From Collimonas pratensis (GTDB lineage Bacteria; Pseudomonadota; Gammaproteobacteria; Burkholderiales; Burkholderiaceae_D), in NCBI RefSeq assembly GCF_001584185.1, contig NZ_CP013234.1:4960001-5024000 (forward strand): a stretch of DNA of 64,000 nt, given 5' to 3'. Each line of letters opens with the position of its first letter. Within the stretch, counting starts at the first letter, position 1. The translations under genes were made by a program, and so were the position numbers. This document shows, in pieces, positions 45,399 to 54,903 of the stretch. The notes beneath the pieces were generated by a model, which did no database searches, was not told the origin of the DNA, and saw only the letters and a list, made by a program, of their open reading frames with translations.

Positions 45399-46766
45399 AT
45401 GCTCGACAATCTTACCCAACGCCTCGCCAAAGTCGTCAAAACCATGCGCGGCGAAGCGCGCCTCACCGAAACCAATACCGCGGAAATGCTGCGCGAAGTA
45501 CGCCTGGCCCTGCTCGAAGCCGACGTCGCCTTGCCTGCCGTGCGCGAATTTATCGCCAACGTTAAACAAAAAGCGCTGGGCGAAGAAGTCATAGCCTCGC
45601 TGACGCCGGGCCAGGCCCTGGTCGGGGTGGTGCAGCGCGAACTGGCCTCGCTGATGGGCGCCGATCTCGGCCCTGAAGCTTCACAGCTGAGTTTCGCGAC
45701 CCAGCCGCCGGCGATCATTTTGATGGCTGGCCTGCAAGGCGCGGGTAAAACCACCACCGTCGGCAAGCTCGCCAAGTATCTGCGCGAACAAAAGAAGAAA
45801 AAGGTCCTGACCGTCTCCGCCGACGTCTATCGCCCAGCCGCGATCGGCCAGCTGCAAACCGTGACGGCGCAGGTCGGCGCCGACTTCTTCCCGACCGAAA
45901 TTACCGACAAGCCGGTGGATATCGCACTGGCTGCGCTGGACTATGCCAAGCGCCATTACCACGATGTCCTGATCATCGACACCGCCGGCCGCCTCGGCAT
46001 CGACGAAGCGATGATGAAGGAAATCAGCGCTATCCACGCCGCCGTCAAGCCGATCGAAACCCTGTTCGTGGTCGACGCCATGCTCGGCCAGGACGCCATC
46101 AATACCGCCAAAGCCTTTAACGATGCGTTGCCGCTGACCGGCATCGTACTGACCAAGCTGGACGGCGACGCCCGCGGCGGTGCCGCACTGTCGGTGCGGC
46201 ATATCACCGGCAAGCCGATCAAGTTTGCCGGTACCGCCGAAAAGCTGGACGGCCTGGAAGCTTTCGATCCGACCCGCATGGCCAACCGTATTCTCGGCAT
46301 GGGCGACATCCTGGCGCTGGTCGAGGAAGCGCAGAAAGGCGTCGATGTTGCCGCGGCCAAGGACCTGGCGCACAAAATCAAGGGCGGCGGCAAGTTCGAC
46401 CTCAACGACTTCAAGGCGCAGCTCGGCCAGATGAAAAAAATGGGCGGCCTGTCGAACCTGATGGACAAGCTGCCGGCGCAATTCCAGCAGGCTGCCGGCG
46501 GCGCCAATATGGACCAGGCAGAGAAACAGGTACGGCGGATGGAAGGCATCATCAACTCGATGACCGCCCAGGAACGCGCCAAGCCTGAACTGATCAAGGC
46601 CTCGCGCAAACGCCGCATCGCGGTCGGCGCCGGGGTCCAGGTGCAGGAAGTCAACCGCATGCTGTCGCAATTCGACCAGATGCAGTCGATGATGAAAAAG
46701 CTCAAGGGTGGCGGCATGATGAAAATGATGCGCGGCATGAAGGGTATGATGCCAGGCATGCGCTAA
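45399..46766 (+). CDS. ffh: signal recognition particle protein Ffh
   Basis: SRP54 GTPase that binds signal sequences with 4.5S RNA and targets ribosomes to FtsY. The 455-residue protein has the N domain, G1 GLQGAGKTT, the DTAGRLGIDEAMM motif, TKLDGDARGGAALS and a Met-rich M domain ending MMKMMRGMKGMMPGMR. The frame extends 45 codons upstream, but the ATG giving MLDNLTQRLAKVVKTMRG is the family start. A 16-bp-stem terminator follows. Confidence 0.98.
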   Translation: MLDNLTQRLAKVVKTMRGEARLTETNTAEMLREVRLALLEADVALPAVREFIANVKQKALGEEVIASLTPGQALVGVVQRELASLMGADLGPEASQLSFATQPPAIILMAGLQGAGKTTTVGKLAKYLREQKKKKVLTVSADVYRPAAIGQLQTVTAQVGADFFPTEITDKPVDIALAALDYAKRHYHDVLIIDTAGRLGIDEAMMKEISAIHAAVKPIETLFVVDAMLGQDAINTAKAFNDALPLTGIVLTKLDGDARGGAALSVRHITGKPIKFAGTAEKLDGLEAFDPTRMANRILGMGDILALVEEAQKGVDVAAAKDLAHKIKGGGKFDLNDFKAQLGQMKKMGGLSNLMDKLPAQFQQAAGGANMDQAEKQVRRMEGIINSMTAQERAKPELIKASRKRRIAVGAGVQVQEVNRMLSQFDQMQSMMKKLKGGGMMKMMRGMKGMMPGMR

Positions 46767-47090
46767 CCCCTGTTCCAGCACTGCTGCCAGACCCGAAAAG
46801 CCTTGCAAGTCATTGACTTGCAAGGCTTTTCAGCAAATTGGAGGTAACCTGGGCGGTTGCGCCGCCGGCGCCGGCGCCAACTGTTACCTGCCCCCGGATC
46901 TCCAAGGATCATCGTCAACCGCCGCTCAAGCCCGTCAGCCAGGGGTTTGCCCCGGCTCGGCAGGGCTTGCGCTTCCGTATCAAATCCCGCACAAACCCAT
47001 AAAAAACGCTTGCATCGCCAAGAAAAGCGCAACACTATTAGCGATGCGTGCTTGACGCATTTTTCCCATATCCCTGAAGGAGGCTCAAAG
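46767..47090. other. ffh to SWIB gene spacer
   Basis: Besides the terminator it has a GC-rich palindromic stretch (46842-46900; AGGTAAC and GTTACCT around GGCGCCGGCGCC) and an A/T-richer tract near 47000-47040 that may hold the SWIB promoter. No gene recognised. Confidence 0.45.
46795..46831 (+). terminator. strong hairpin after ffh
   Basis: Perfect 16-bp stem (46796-46811 with 46815-46830), three-base loop, ending in CTTTTC, 29 bases past the ffh stop. Confidence 0.85.
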
Positions 47091-47459
47091 ATGGCCACAG
47101 CAGCAAAAAAACCAGCGGCAAAGAAAGCTGCCGCACCAGCAAAAGCGCCGACCAAATCTGCGCCAAAGGCAGCTCCTAAAAAAGTCACTGCAACAGGTAC
47201 TGTAGCGCGCAAGCCGAATGCAGCATTCATGAAACCACTGACACCATCGGCCACGCTGGCTGCGGTAGTCGGCGCGGCCCCGCTGCCACGCACTGAAGTC
47301 ACCAAGAAAGTGTGGGAGTACATCAAGAAGCACAATCTGCAAAACCCAGCAAACAAGCGCAATATTGTCGCAGACGACAAATTGAAAGCTGTCTTTGGCG
47401 GCAAAAAAGAAGTGTCGATGTTTGAAATGACAAAACTCATTTCCGATCACTTGAAATAA
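47091..47459 (+). CDS. SWIB/MDM2 domain protein with basic N-terminal tail
   Basis: A 122-residue protein. Residues 1-45 are Lys/Ala/Pro-rich ([18 protein letters not shown] style), resembling the H1-like protein at 33971; residues about 50-122 form a SWIB domain (FMKPLTPSATLAAVVG, LPRTEVTKKVWEYIKKHNLQ, NIVADDKLKAVFGGKKEVSMFEMTKLISDHL). SWIB domains are best known from eukaryotic SWI/SNF complexes and also occur in chlamydiae and Burkholderiales. DNA association is likely from the tail, but the role is unknown. GAAGGAGG upstream fixes the start; the frame is open but unlike the family further upstream. Confidence 0.92.
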   Translation: MATAAKKPAAKKAAAPAKAPTKSAPKAAPKKVTATGTVARKPNAAFMKPLTPSATLAAVVGAAPLPRTEVTKKVWEYIKKHNLQNPANKRNIVADDKLKAVFGGKKEVSMFEMTKLISDHLK

Positions 47460-47504
47460 TGCTTGGGGCTTAGCTGCAGTTTTCTGCGCCGCCCTGGGTG
47501 CCAA

Positions 47505-47537
47505 ACAAAAACGCCCGCATCGCGCGGGCGTTTTTGT
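47505..47537. terminator. bidirectional terminator
   Basis: Perfect 14-bp stem ACAAAAACGCCCGC/GCGGGCGTTTTTGT with a five-base loop, between the convergent SWIB gene and the unknown exported-protein gene. Confidence 0.92.
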
Positions 47538-47573
47538 ATCCGCTGCATTTGCATTGCAACAGAAGCGCAGACA

Positions 47574-48290
47574 TCAATCCAGCAAATCCGAATAGTCGAT
47601 TTCGGCATAGCCGGCCAGCAGCTTCCACGGCAGCACCTTAGGCGCTTCGATCACGCTGACCAGGGTTTCCCGGCGTGTCTTGCCGTGCCCATCCAGCGAT
47701 TCTACCCGGCGTGGATACTGACCTTTGACATCCCAGCTGACGCGCACCGTCAGATCGCCGCGCTTGCTTTCGTATTGCTGCACGCCGTCCTTGAGCGCAC
47801 CCACCATGCGCATGCTTTTCAGGCTTTGCGGATCGCTCAGGAAAAACGTGCTGCCCCAGTTGCCGTTGAAGCCGATATTGCCGTAGTACTGCGAATCGAC
47901 CTTGATGCTGCGCCGCTGATGACGCTCGATCAGCCTGGCGTCCAGCGCGCCGTCGGCCTGGCGCCTTACCCACATCGGCGAGCTGCCAGCATCCGGATGA
48001 CTGTGGCCGCTGTGACCGTCGTTGTGGTCATCGCTGTGATCACGTCTGCCGACAGGCTCGCTCTCGACCAGGCGCTCGGTCCACACCTGGTCGTTGCGGC
48101 GGTAGACGCGCTCACTGAAAGTGGTTTCGCGCTTGACACCATCGCGCCCCATCGTCATCGCATAATGACGGACCTGCAAATTCTGGTCCGGGCCGCTGAC
48201 TGTTTCCGCCGCCTGGGCGGCCGGTCCCTGTGCCGCCAAGGCCAGTACGGCAAGCATCAAGCCATTCCCGCATCTTTTAAAAAAAATCAT
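47574..48290 (-). CDS. unknown exported protein with His/Asp-rich segment
   Basis: A 238-residue protein with a signal peptide (hydrophobic 10-24, likely cleavage after AQAA). I do not recognise a family. Residues about 83-100 form a His/Asp-rich patch (RRDHSDDHNDGHSGHSH) that could bind metal; the rest looks like a beta-rich periplasmic domain (RHYAMTMGRDGVKRETTFSERVYRRNDQVW...SIKVDSQYYGNIGFNGNWGSTFFLSD). It lies 64 bases downstream of an alkaline phosphatase gene on the same strand but behind that gene's terminator, so cotranscription is uncertain. Confidence 0.75.
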   Translation of the reverse strand: MIFFKRCGNGLMLAVLALAAQGPAAQAAETVSGPDQNLQVRHYAMTMGRDGVKRETTFSERVYRRNDQVWTERLVESEPVGRRDHSDDHNDGHSGHSHPDAGSSPMWVRRQADGALDARLIERHQRRSIKVDSQYYGNIGFNGNWGSTFFLSDPQSLKSMRMVGALKDGVQQYESKRGDLTVRVSWDVKGQYPRRVESLDGHGKTRRETLVSVIEAPKVLPWKLLAGYAEIDYSDLLD

Positions 48291-48298
48291 CTTTTCAC

Positions 48299-48332
48299 CA
48301 AAAAAATGCCGCCACCGGAACGATGGCGGCGT
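48299..48332 (-). terminator. terminator after the first alkaline phosphatase gene
   Basis: On the minus strand GCCGCCATC (complement of 48322-48330) pairs with GGTGGCGGC (complement of 48308-48316), then a T6 run. It separates phoA from the unknown exported-protein gene. Confidence 0.85.
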
Positions 48333-48354
48333 AAGTACTACTCAGGTAACCCTA

Positions 48355-49788
48355 TTACAGGCCAAGCGCATTCTTGACCTTGCCAAACACTTTGATGTTT
48401 TCAAAAGTGCCTTTGAAACTATCGCTGCCGGCGCCCGCGGAAAACAGCATGACGTCGCCGCCACCGTGGGTTTCCGAACCGGGCGAACCGGCGAAGCGCA
48501 CGCCGACCTGTTGCAGGTAATCGTCAGCTTCGGTATCGACATTGGTCAGGTCGCCGTCTTCCGGCCGCCGCGGCGCGCTGCCGTTGCCGAACACCAGCGT
48601 GGTGTAGGGCTTGCCGTCAGCCGCCAGCGCCAGCTTGCCGTCGGCATAATTGGTGACTTTGCCGAGGATGGGATTGCCGCGCTTGGGGTAGCCGTTGAAG
48701 CCAATGGCGTGATCATGATCCGCCGTGACCACGATCAACGTGTCTTTCAGGTCGACCAGTTCCAGCGCCTTCTTGATCGCCGCGTCGAAGGCCAGCGTAT
48801 CTTCCAGCGCGCGTTTGGCGTTGGTGCCATGCAGCGCATGGTCGATGCGGCCGCCTTCCACCATCAGGAAATAGCCGTTCGGGTTTTTCTTCAGCACGCC
48901 GATGGCTTTCTCGGTCATTTCGGCGAGGCTAGGCTGGTTCAGCTTCTTCTTGACCCGGTCCAGCTCGTAATCCATGTCGCTGGCGGTAAATAAACCGAGC
49001 AGTTTGCTGACATTGGCAGGGTTGACGCTTTTCAGCTCGCTGCCGCTGGCGACATAGGTATAACCCGCGGCCTTGAACATCCCCAGCGCATCCAGTTCGT
49101 CGTTACGCTGGCTGCCAGGGCTACTCTTCGGCAGGAAATGCCGCAAACCGCCGCCGAGCAAGACATCGACGCCATCTTTCAGCGCCGTGTTGTAACGCGC
49201 CGCGCCTGGCGTCGCCTGTTCGGTGATGGAGTTGTAGGCATCGCGATTGCAGACATGGGCGTAGGTCGCTGCCGGCGTAGCATGGCTGATGCGAGTGGTG
49301 CTGACCGCGCCGACCGCCTTGCCTGCACTCTTGGACAGTTCCAGCAGCGTCTGCACCGGCTGGCCGTTGCCGGCAACGCAGGTGGAATCCGCCTTGACTT
49401 GATACGGCTTGCCGTTGGCGTCGTAGGCATTGGTGTCGGACGACATCGAGATAACGTCGTTCTTCATCTTGACGCCCGTCATGTAGGCCGCCATCGACGG
49501 CGCGCTGTCGGTGGTCTGGGCATCCAGCGAGAAAGTCTTGACGCGGGCGGTGCGGTTCAGCGTTTCCATCGTCAGGCGGCCGGCTTCGCCGTGGCCATAG
49601 ATGCGCGCTGCGGTGACGGTCACAGGCCCCATGCCGTCGCCCAGGAAAAAGATGACGTTCTTGGCTTTCGCCGGCACCGCATCGGCAGCCAATGCCGGGC
49701 CGCTGAACAGCAGCGCCAACGCGCACAAGACAGGGGCCTGGCGCAGGCGATGCGGGAACTGCTTGGAAGCTGCTAGTTGAATTTTCAT
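48355..49788 (-). CDS. phoA: alkaline phosphatase, secreted (copy A)
   Basis: Periplasmic zinc/magnesium phosphomonoesterase releasing phosphate from organic esters. The 477-residue precursor has a cleavable signal peptide (LCALALLFSGPALAA), the metal Asp51 in FFLGDGMG, the nucleophile Ser95 in TTDSAPSMAAY, and metal ligands in VEGGRIDHALH, VVTADHDHA and SETHGGGDV. The start chosen (MKIQ...) has AAAGG ahead; five more codons are open. It lies 72 bases downstream of copy B, is about half identical by eye, and is probably cotranscribed with it. Naming by fold; closer to the Bacillus/Pseudomonas-type PhoA than to the E. coli enzyme. Confidence 0.93.
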   Translation of the reverse strand: MKIQLAASKQFPHRLRQAPVLCALALLFSGPALAADAVPAKAKNVIFFLGDGMGPVTVTAARIYGHGEAGRLTMETLNRTARVKTFSLDAQTTDSAPSMAAYMTGVKMKNDVISMSSDTNAYDANGKPYQVKADSTCVAGNGQPVQTLLELSKSAGKAVGAVSTTRISHATPAATYAHVCNRDAYNSITEQATPGAARYNTALKDGVDVLLGGGLRHFLPKSSPGSQRNDELDALGMFKAAGYTYVASGSELKSVNPANVSKLLGLFTASDMDYELDRVKKKLNQPSLAEMTEKAIGVLKKNPNGYFLMVEGGRIDHALHGTNAKRALEDTLAFDAAIKKALELVDLKDTLIVVTADHDHAIGFNGYPKRGNPILGKVTNYADGKLALAADGKPYTTLVFGNGSAPRRPEDGDLTNVDTEADDYLQQVGVRFAGSPGSETHGGGDVMLFSAGAGSDSFKGTFENIKVFGKVKNALGL

Positions 49789-49860
49789 GTCTGACCTTTG
49801 CACTCTTTATTCCGTTTTATTTGATTTTGCGCGACGCCTGCGCATCGCTCGCGGCAGGCC

Positions 49861-51306
49861 TCACAGGCCGATGGCCTTCTTCACCAAGCCGAACACCTCG
49901 GTGTTGTCGAGCACGCCGCGGATATTCTCGGCGCCCATGCCCTGCGCACCGATAAAGACATTGGTGCCGCCATGCGTCTCGCCGCCCGCTTCTGTCGGAA
50001 TCACCGACTCTTGCAAATAATCTTTGTCAGCCACCTGCATATCCGACAAGGCGCCGCGCGTCGCCAGGTGGTTGGAGCCGTTGCCGAAACCGATCACCGT
50101 GTACGGGTTGTTGTTGATATCGCGTTCCGGCTGGCCGCTCAGGACATTCTTCACCAGCCCCAGCACGCCAGGCTCGCTGCCGCTAGTCTTGCCGGTACGC
50201 TTGGCATAGCCGTTCAGCAGGATCGAATGATCATGGTCGGCGGTGACCACTACCAGCGTGTTCTTCAAGCCAGGATCGACTTGCTGCATTTTATCCAGCG
50301 CAACCTTGATGGCATCATCGAAGGCGACGGTTTCCTGCAGAGCGCGACGGGCATTGTTGGCGTGCAGCGCATGATCGATGCGGCCGCCCTCCACCATCAG
50401 GAAGAAGCCGCTCTTCTTGTTGTTCAGCAGATCAATCGACTTGGCGGTCATCTGCGCCAGGCTCGGTTCCTTGGCCGCGTCGCGGTCGAGGTCGTAGGTC
50501 ATGTGGTCCTTGTTGAACAGCCCCACCACTTTCGGCGCGCTGCTGCTGAGCTTATCGAAGTCGGCAAAATTGGCAGCGTAGGTATATCCCGCAGCCTTGA
50601 ATTCAGCGACCAGGTCGCGGCTGTCGCTGCGTTTGCTGTCGGCGTCGGTCTTCGGCAGGAAATGACGGCGGCCGCCGCCAAAAATCACGTCGACGCCATC
50701 GCTCAGCTTGCCGTTGAAACCGGCGCCCTTGGGTGTCAATTGGGCGGCGATATTGTTCTCGCCGTCGCGGTGGCAGATATGCGAGTATGTCGCCGCTGGC
50801 GTCGCATGGGTAATCCGGGTCGTGGTCACAACACCGGTGCTGTAGCCTTTGGCCTTCATGATTTCCAGCAAGGTATCGGCCGGCGTGCCGTTGCCGCTCG
50901 GGCAGGTGCTGTCGGCGCCGCTGACGTAGCTCTTGCCGCTGGCGTCGCGGGCGCTGGTGTTGGCCGACATGGCAATCACTTCGTTGTTGGCCTTGACCCC
51001 GGTCATGTAGGCCGCCATCGACGGCGCGCTATCGGTGACCTGGGCATCGTTCGAATAGGTAGTGACGAAACCGGTTTCCGGCAAAGTGTCGAGGGTCAGG
51101 TCGCCCTCCTCGCCCACCTTGTAGATGCGCGCCGCGGTCATGGTGGTGATGCCCATGCCGTCGCCCAGGAAGAAAATGACGTTCTTGGCCACCGGCTTGA
51201 CTTCTGGCTTTTCGCCCGGCCCTTCCACCAGGGAATTGCTGGACCCGCTACACCCGGCCAGTGCTACCGACGCCGTGGCGGCGGCAATCAACATACTTAA
51301 TTTCAT
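49861..51306 (-). CDS. phoA: alkaline phosphatase, lipoprotein (copy B)
   Basis: A 481-residue homologue of the next gene but with a lipoprotein signal (SVALAGC, Cys19) instead of a cleavable one, so it is probably membrane-anchored. Same catalytic set: Asp49 in FFLGDGMG, Ser93 in VTDSAPSMAAY, VEGGRIDHALH, VVTADHDHS and ETHGGTNV. The two copies thus offer one anchored and one soluble enzyme. The upstream region has a Pho-box-like site (51379-51396), pointing to PhoB control. Confidence 0.92.
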   Translation of the reverse strand: MKLSMLIAAATASVALAGCSGSSNSLVEGPGEKPEVKPVAKNVIFFLGDGMGITTMTAARIYKVGEEGDLTLDTLPETGFVTTYSNDAQVTDSAPSMAAYMTGVKANNEVIAMSANTSARDASGKSYVSGADSTCPSGNGTPADTLLEIMKAKGYSTGVVTTTRITHATPAATYSHICHRDGENNIAAQLTPKGAGFNGKLSDGVDVIFGGGRRHFLPKTDADSKRSDSRDLVAEFKAAGYTYAANFADFDKLSSSAPKVVGLFNKDHMTYDLDRDAAKEPSLAQMTAKSIDLLNNKKSGFFLMVEGGRIDHALHANNARRALQETVAFDDAIKVALDKMQQVDPGLKNTLVVVTADHDHSILLNGYAKRTGKTSGSEPGVLGLVKNVLSGQPERDINNNPYTVIGFGNGSNHLATRGALSDMQVADKDYLQESVIPTEAGGETHGGTNVFIGAQGMGAENIRGVLDNTEVFGLVKKAIGL

Positions 51307-51378
51307 TTATCGCTCCGTGTTGTCAATCAGAAATGTGCAAGCATTTGTAATAATTTGTTACAACTGTAACTGCATCTT

Positions 51379-51396
51379 GTTACAACTTGATGACGT
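51379..51396 (-). promoter_or_regulatory. Pho-box-like PhoB site
   Basis: On the minus strand ACGTCATCAAGTTGTAAC matches the E. coli phoA Pho box CTGTCATAAAGTTGTCAC at 14 of 18 positions (recalled sequence). A further TTGTAACAA copy follows 22 bases on (around 51346-51365), so the operator may be longer. It lies about 73 bases before the ATG of the lipoprotein phosphatase. Confidence 0.6.
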
Positions 51397-51419
51397 TGGA
51401 GCGATTGCTGTCGCCGGCC

Positions 51420-51460
51420 GTAAAAAATCCGTAGGCGTACAGCTGCAGCACGCTACGGAC
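51420..51460 (-). terminator. terminator of the lytic transglycosylase gene
   Basis: On the minus strand CCGTAG-CGT pairs with ACGCCTACGG (one bulge) followed by ATTTTTTAC. It is about 130 bases past the stop, just upstream of the Pho-box region. Confidence 0.7.
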
Positions 51461-51587
51461 CGGTAAAAGATCTAAATGAGGGACAATAAAGGGCAGGCCA
51501 GGCGCTGCCGGAGCGGCGATCTGGGTAATGCTTCAGGGGAAAGCGAGGGGTGAGCGACCGCGAGCGCGGAGCCTCAGACGAGGATAA

Positions 51588-52229
51588 TTACTGGCGGGCA
51601 GATACCGTATGCAACGGCGAGGCATCCTGGTATTCCCAGCGCTTCCAGGCGGCCAGCACAGCGTTCGGATATTCCGGACGGCCACGGCTGCCGTTATAGC
51701 GGCCCAGCGCGAGATACAGGTTACCCTTTTCCATATCGATGTACATGCGCAAAATGGAGCAGCCATAGCGCAGATTGGTTTGCATGTTGAACAGCTTGCT
51801 GCGGTCGGAATCGCCGATCACGCGGCTCCAGAACGGCATGACCTGCATGTAGCCGTGGGCGCTGACGCTGGACAAGGCATATTTACGAAACGCTGATTCC
51901 ACCTGGATCAGGCCCAGCACCATGCCGGGATCGAGGCCGGCACGCTTGGCCTCATACCAGGCGGTTTCCAGAAATTCGATGCGCATCTGTGCGTCCGGCA
52001 GCTTCTTCTTCAAGCGTTCCGACATTTCGCCCAGCCAGTACAGGTACTGGATGCGCTGGTCGATGTCGCTGAACTGGGGTTTCGGCGGCCGCGCATCGTT
52101 GATGGCGCGTGACAAGGCCAGACGTACCGAATCCGCCAGTTCTTCTTCTTTTTGATTTCCGGCATGCGCCATGCCGCTCAACAACAGCAGCAAGATGGAC
52201 AGCACGCTCATCCAGCGAGACCAGCGCAA
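51588..52229 (-). CDS. lytic transglycosylase (SLT domain)
   Basis: Periplasmic muramidase-type enzyme cleaving peptidoglycan glycans. The 213-residue precursor has an N-terminal signal peptide ending GMAHA, then an SLT domain with the catalytic Glu111 in LIQVESAFRKYALSSVSAHGYMQVMPFW and the downstream NLRYGCSILRMYID and LALGRYNGS motifs. The start is a TTG with GGGAG seven bases upstream; an ATG six codons later lacks such a site. It lies 89 bases downstream of proS on the same strand, a common Burkholderiales pairing. Confidence 0.9.
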   Translation of the reverse strand: MRWSRWMSVLSILLLLLSGMAHAGNQKEEELADSVRLALSRAINDARPPKPQFSDIDQRIQYLYWLGEMSERLKKKLPDAQMRIEFLETAWYEAKRAGLDPGMVLGLIQVESAFRKYALSSVSAHGYMQVMPFWSRVIGDSDRSKLFNMQTNLRYGCSILRMYIDMEKGNLYLALGRYNGSRGRPEYPNAVLAAWKRWEYQDASPLHTVSARQ

Positions 52230-52318
52230 TCGTTACTCCCTAAGAAACACTTTTTATTTTTCAAGGAGTATACAAAGAAAACGGTGCGAGAAACCGTTGC
52301 ACCGTCATTTTGTTGTAT

Positions 52319-54058
52319 TTAGGAAACTAGCTTGGCTTTGATGAACGCTTCCATCTCAACCAGCGGCACCTGTGTCGCTTCCGTGTCGCGCCGTCCCTGG
52401 TATTCGATCTGGCCATCTTTCAGGCCGCGGTCGCCGATGACGATGCGATGCGGCACGCCGATCAGCTCCCAATCGGCGAACATGGCACCCGGGCGTTCGC
52501 CGCGGTCATCCAGGATGACGTCGACGCCGGCAGCCAGCAGCGCTTCGTACAGCTTGTCGGTTTCGGCTTTGACCGCTTCGCTGCGGTCGTAGCCCATCGG
52601 ACAGACGACCACTTCAAACGGCGCAATCGCCAGCGGCCAGATGATGCCCTTGTCGTCGAAATTCTGCTCGATGGCGGCGCCCAGAATGCGGGTGATGCCG
52701 ATGCCGTAGCAACCCATCTGCAACAACTGCGGCTTGCCGCCTTCGTCCAGGAAAGTCGCCTTCATGGCTTCCGAATAGGCAGTGCCGAGCTGGAACACAT
52801 GGCCGACTTCGATACCGCGCAGGATCGCCAGCGCGCCCTTGCCGTCCGGCGAAGGATCGCCTTCCACCACATTGCGGATATCGAACACCATCGGTTCCGG
52901 CAAATCGCGGCCCCAGTTGACGCCGGTGTAATGGAAATCGACTTCATTCGCGCCGCTGACGAAATCGTGCATGTTCGCCACGGTGACATCGGCCACTACG
53001 GTCACCGGCTTCTTGGTGTTGACCGGACCGAGATAGCCGGGCGGCGTGCCGAAATATTCGACGATTTCCGCTTCGCTGGCAAAACGATAGCCGGCCAGGC
53101 CTGGGATCTTGTTGGCCTTGATTTCATTCAGCTCGTGGTCGCCGCGCAGCATCAGCAGCCAGACCACCTTGCTGGCCGGCTCTTTATCCGTTGCTTCTTT
53201 TTCAACGGTCAGCACAATCGACTTGATGGTTTGCGTCAACGGCAGCTGCAGCAGCTCGGCCACCGCTTCGCACTTGGCCTTGCCAGGCGTCGCCGTCTTG
53301 GTCAGCGCTTGCGCCGGCGCCGCACGGCTTGCGATCAGCGGCAAGGATTCGGCCGCTTCCATATTGGCAGCGTATTCCGAGTTCGGGCAGTACACGATGG
53401 CGTCCTCGCCGGTGGCGGCGATGACGTGGAATTCATGCGAACCGGTGCCGCCGATGGCGCCGTTATCCGCCGCCACGGCGCGGAACTGCAGACCGAAACG
53501 GTTGAAAATCCGCACATAGGCGTCGTACATGATCTGGTAGGACTGCTTCAGGCCGTCCAGGTCGCGGTCGAAGGAATAGGCATCCTTCATGGTGAATTCG
53601 CGCCCGCGCATCAAGCCGAAGCGTGGCCGGCGCTCATCCCGGAACTTGGTCTGGATATGGTAAAAATTCACCGGCAGCTTGCGGTAAGAGCGCAGTTCCG
53701 TGCGAGCGATGTCAGTAATCACTTCTTCCGAAGTCGGCTGGATAATGAAGTCGCGTCCGTGACGGTCCTTGACGCGCATCAGTTCGGCGCCGTATTTCTG
53801 CCAGCGGCCGGTTTCCTGCCATAGCTCGGCCGGCTGCACCACCGGCATCAGCAATTCCACCGCCCCCGAACGGTTCATTTCCTGGCGCACAATGTTCTCG
53901 ACCTTGCGGATCACGCGCAGACCCATCGGCATATAGGTGTAGATGCCGGAACTGATGCGCTTGATCATGCCGGCGCGCATCATCAGTTTATGGCTGACGA
54001 TTTCAGCGTCGGATGGAGCTTCTTTGAGCGTGGAGATAAAAAAACGGGAGGCGCGCAT
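52319..54058 (-). CDS. proS: proline--tRNA ligase
   Basis: Class II synthetase charging tRNA-Pro. The 579-residue protein has the class II core ([62 protein letters not shown]), an inserted YbaK-type editing domain (about 225-395) that clears Ala-tRNA, and the anticodon-binding domain. Length matches bacterial-type ProS (572 in E. coli). Divergent from rppH. Confidence 0.97.
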   Translation of the reverse strand: MRASRFFISTLKEAPSDAEIVSHKLMMRAGMIKRISSGIYTYMPMGLRVIRKVENIVRQEMNRSGAVELLMPVVQPAELWQETGRWQKYGAELMRVKDRHGRDFIIQPTSEEVITDIARTELRSYRKLPVNFYHIQTKFRDERRPRFGLMRGREFTMKDAYSFDRDLDGLKQSYQIMYDAYVRIFNRFGLQFRAVAADNGAIGGTGSHEFHVIAATGEDAIVYCPNSEYAANMEAAESLPLIASRAAPAQALTKTATPGKAKCEAVAELLQLPLTQTIKSIVLTVEKEATDKEPASKVVWLLMLRGDHELNEIKANKIPGLAGYRFASEAEIVEYFGTPPGYLGPVNTKKPVTVVADVTVANMHDFVSGANEVDFHYTGVNWGRDLPEPMVFDIRNVVEGDPSPDGKGALAILRGIEVGHVFQLGTAYSEAMKATFLDEGGKPQLLQMGCYGIGITRILGAAIEQNFDDKGIIWPLAIAPFEVVVCPMGYDRSEAVKAETDKLYEALLAAGVDVILDDRGERPGAMFADWELIGVPHRIVIGDRGLKDGQIEYQGRRDTEATQVPLVEMEAFIKAKLVS

Positions 54059-54319
54059 AACGATGAATTCTTTTTAAAAAGAGAGGGTTATAATCAACTC
54101 AATTTTAAAGGATTAGCTGGCTGATGCGCCTACTCTTTGCACATTTGATTGATGTTCTGGCCATAGATACCCCCGGCCGGGGCAGATTGCGCGCCTAATC
54201 GGGCGAGGACAGGATGGTTGACCGGGCGCTAGGCCGGCAGTTTTGTTCCGCAATGATGACAGCAAGCAAGGAATCAGGCAGGAGAACCGCCTGGCCGCAG
54301 AAAGTTTTGAGGTAACAAC

Positions 54320-54895
54320 ATGCTTGACCGTGAAGGCTTTCGCCCGAACGTCGGCATTATCTTGCTCAATACCCAGAATGAAGTCTGGTGGGGCAAGCGC
54401 GTGCGCGAACACTCGTGGCAATTTCCACAGGGCGGTATCAAATACGGTGAAACCCCGGAGCAGGCCATGTTTCGCGAACTCGAGGAAGAAATCGGGTTGA
54501 AGGCGGAACACGTCAAGATCATCGGCCGCACCCGTGATTGGCTGCGCTATGAAGTGCCGGACCATTTCATCAAGCGCGACGTCCGCGGGCATTATCGCGG
54601 CCAGAAGCAGATCTGGTTCCTGCTGCGCATGACCGGCCGCGACTGCGACGTCAACCTGCGCCTGACCGAACATCCCGAATTCGACGCCTGGCGCTGGCAT
54701 GACTACTGGGTGCCGCTGGATGTCGTGATCGAATTCAAACGCGATGTCTATCAACGCGCCTTGCAAGAACTGTCACGTTTCCTGACGCGTCCCTTGCAAA
54801 ACACGCCACATCATGCCCGCCATCTACGCACCGGCCATGGGCCGCGTACGACGAGCCAATCCACCCCGGTCAACGCCGAACCTGAAAAAAAGTGA
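54320..54895 (+). CDS. rppH: RNA pyrophosphohydrolase
   Basis: Nudix hydrolase that removes pyrophosphate from mRNA 5' ends to start decay. The 191-residue protein has the N-terminal [25 protein letters not shown] and a complete Nudix box ([23 protein letters not shown], about 38-60). It has a basic C-terminal tail longer than E. coli RppH (176). GAGGTAA precedes the ATG. Confidence 0.96.
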   Translation: MLDREGFRPNVGIILLNTQNEVWWGKRVREHSWQFPQGGIKYGETPEQAMFRELEEEIGLKAEHVKIIGRTRDWLRYEVPDHFIKRDVRGHYRGQKQIWFLLRMTGRDCDVNLRLTEHPEFDAWRWHDYWVPLDVVIEFKRDVYQRALQELSRFLTRPLQNTPHHARHLRTGHGPRTTSQSTPVNAEPEKK

Positions 54896-54903
54896 GCGCC
54901 TCC

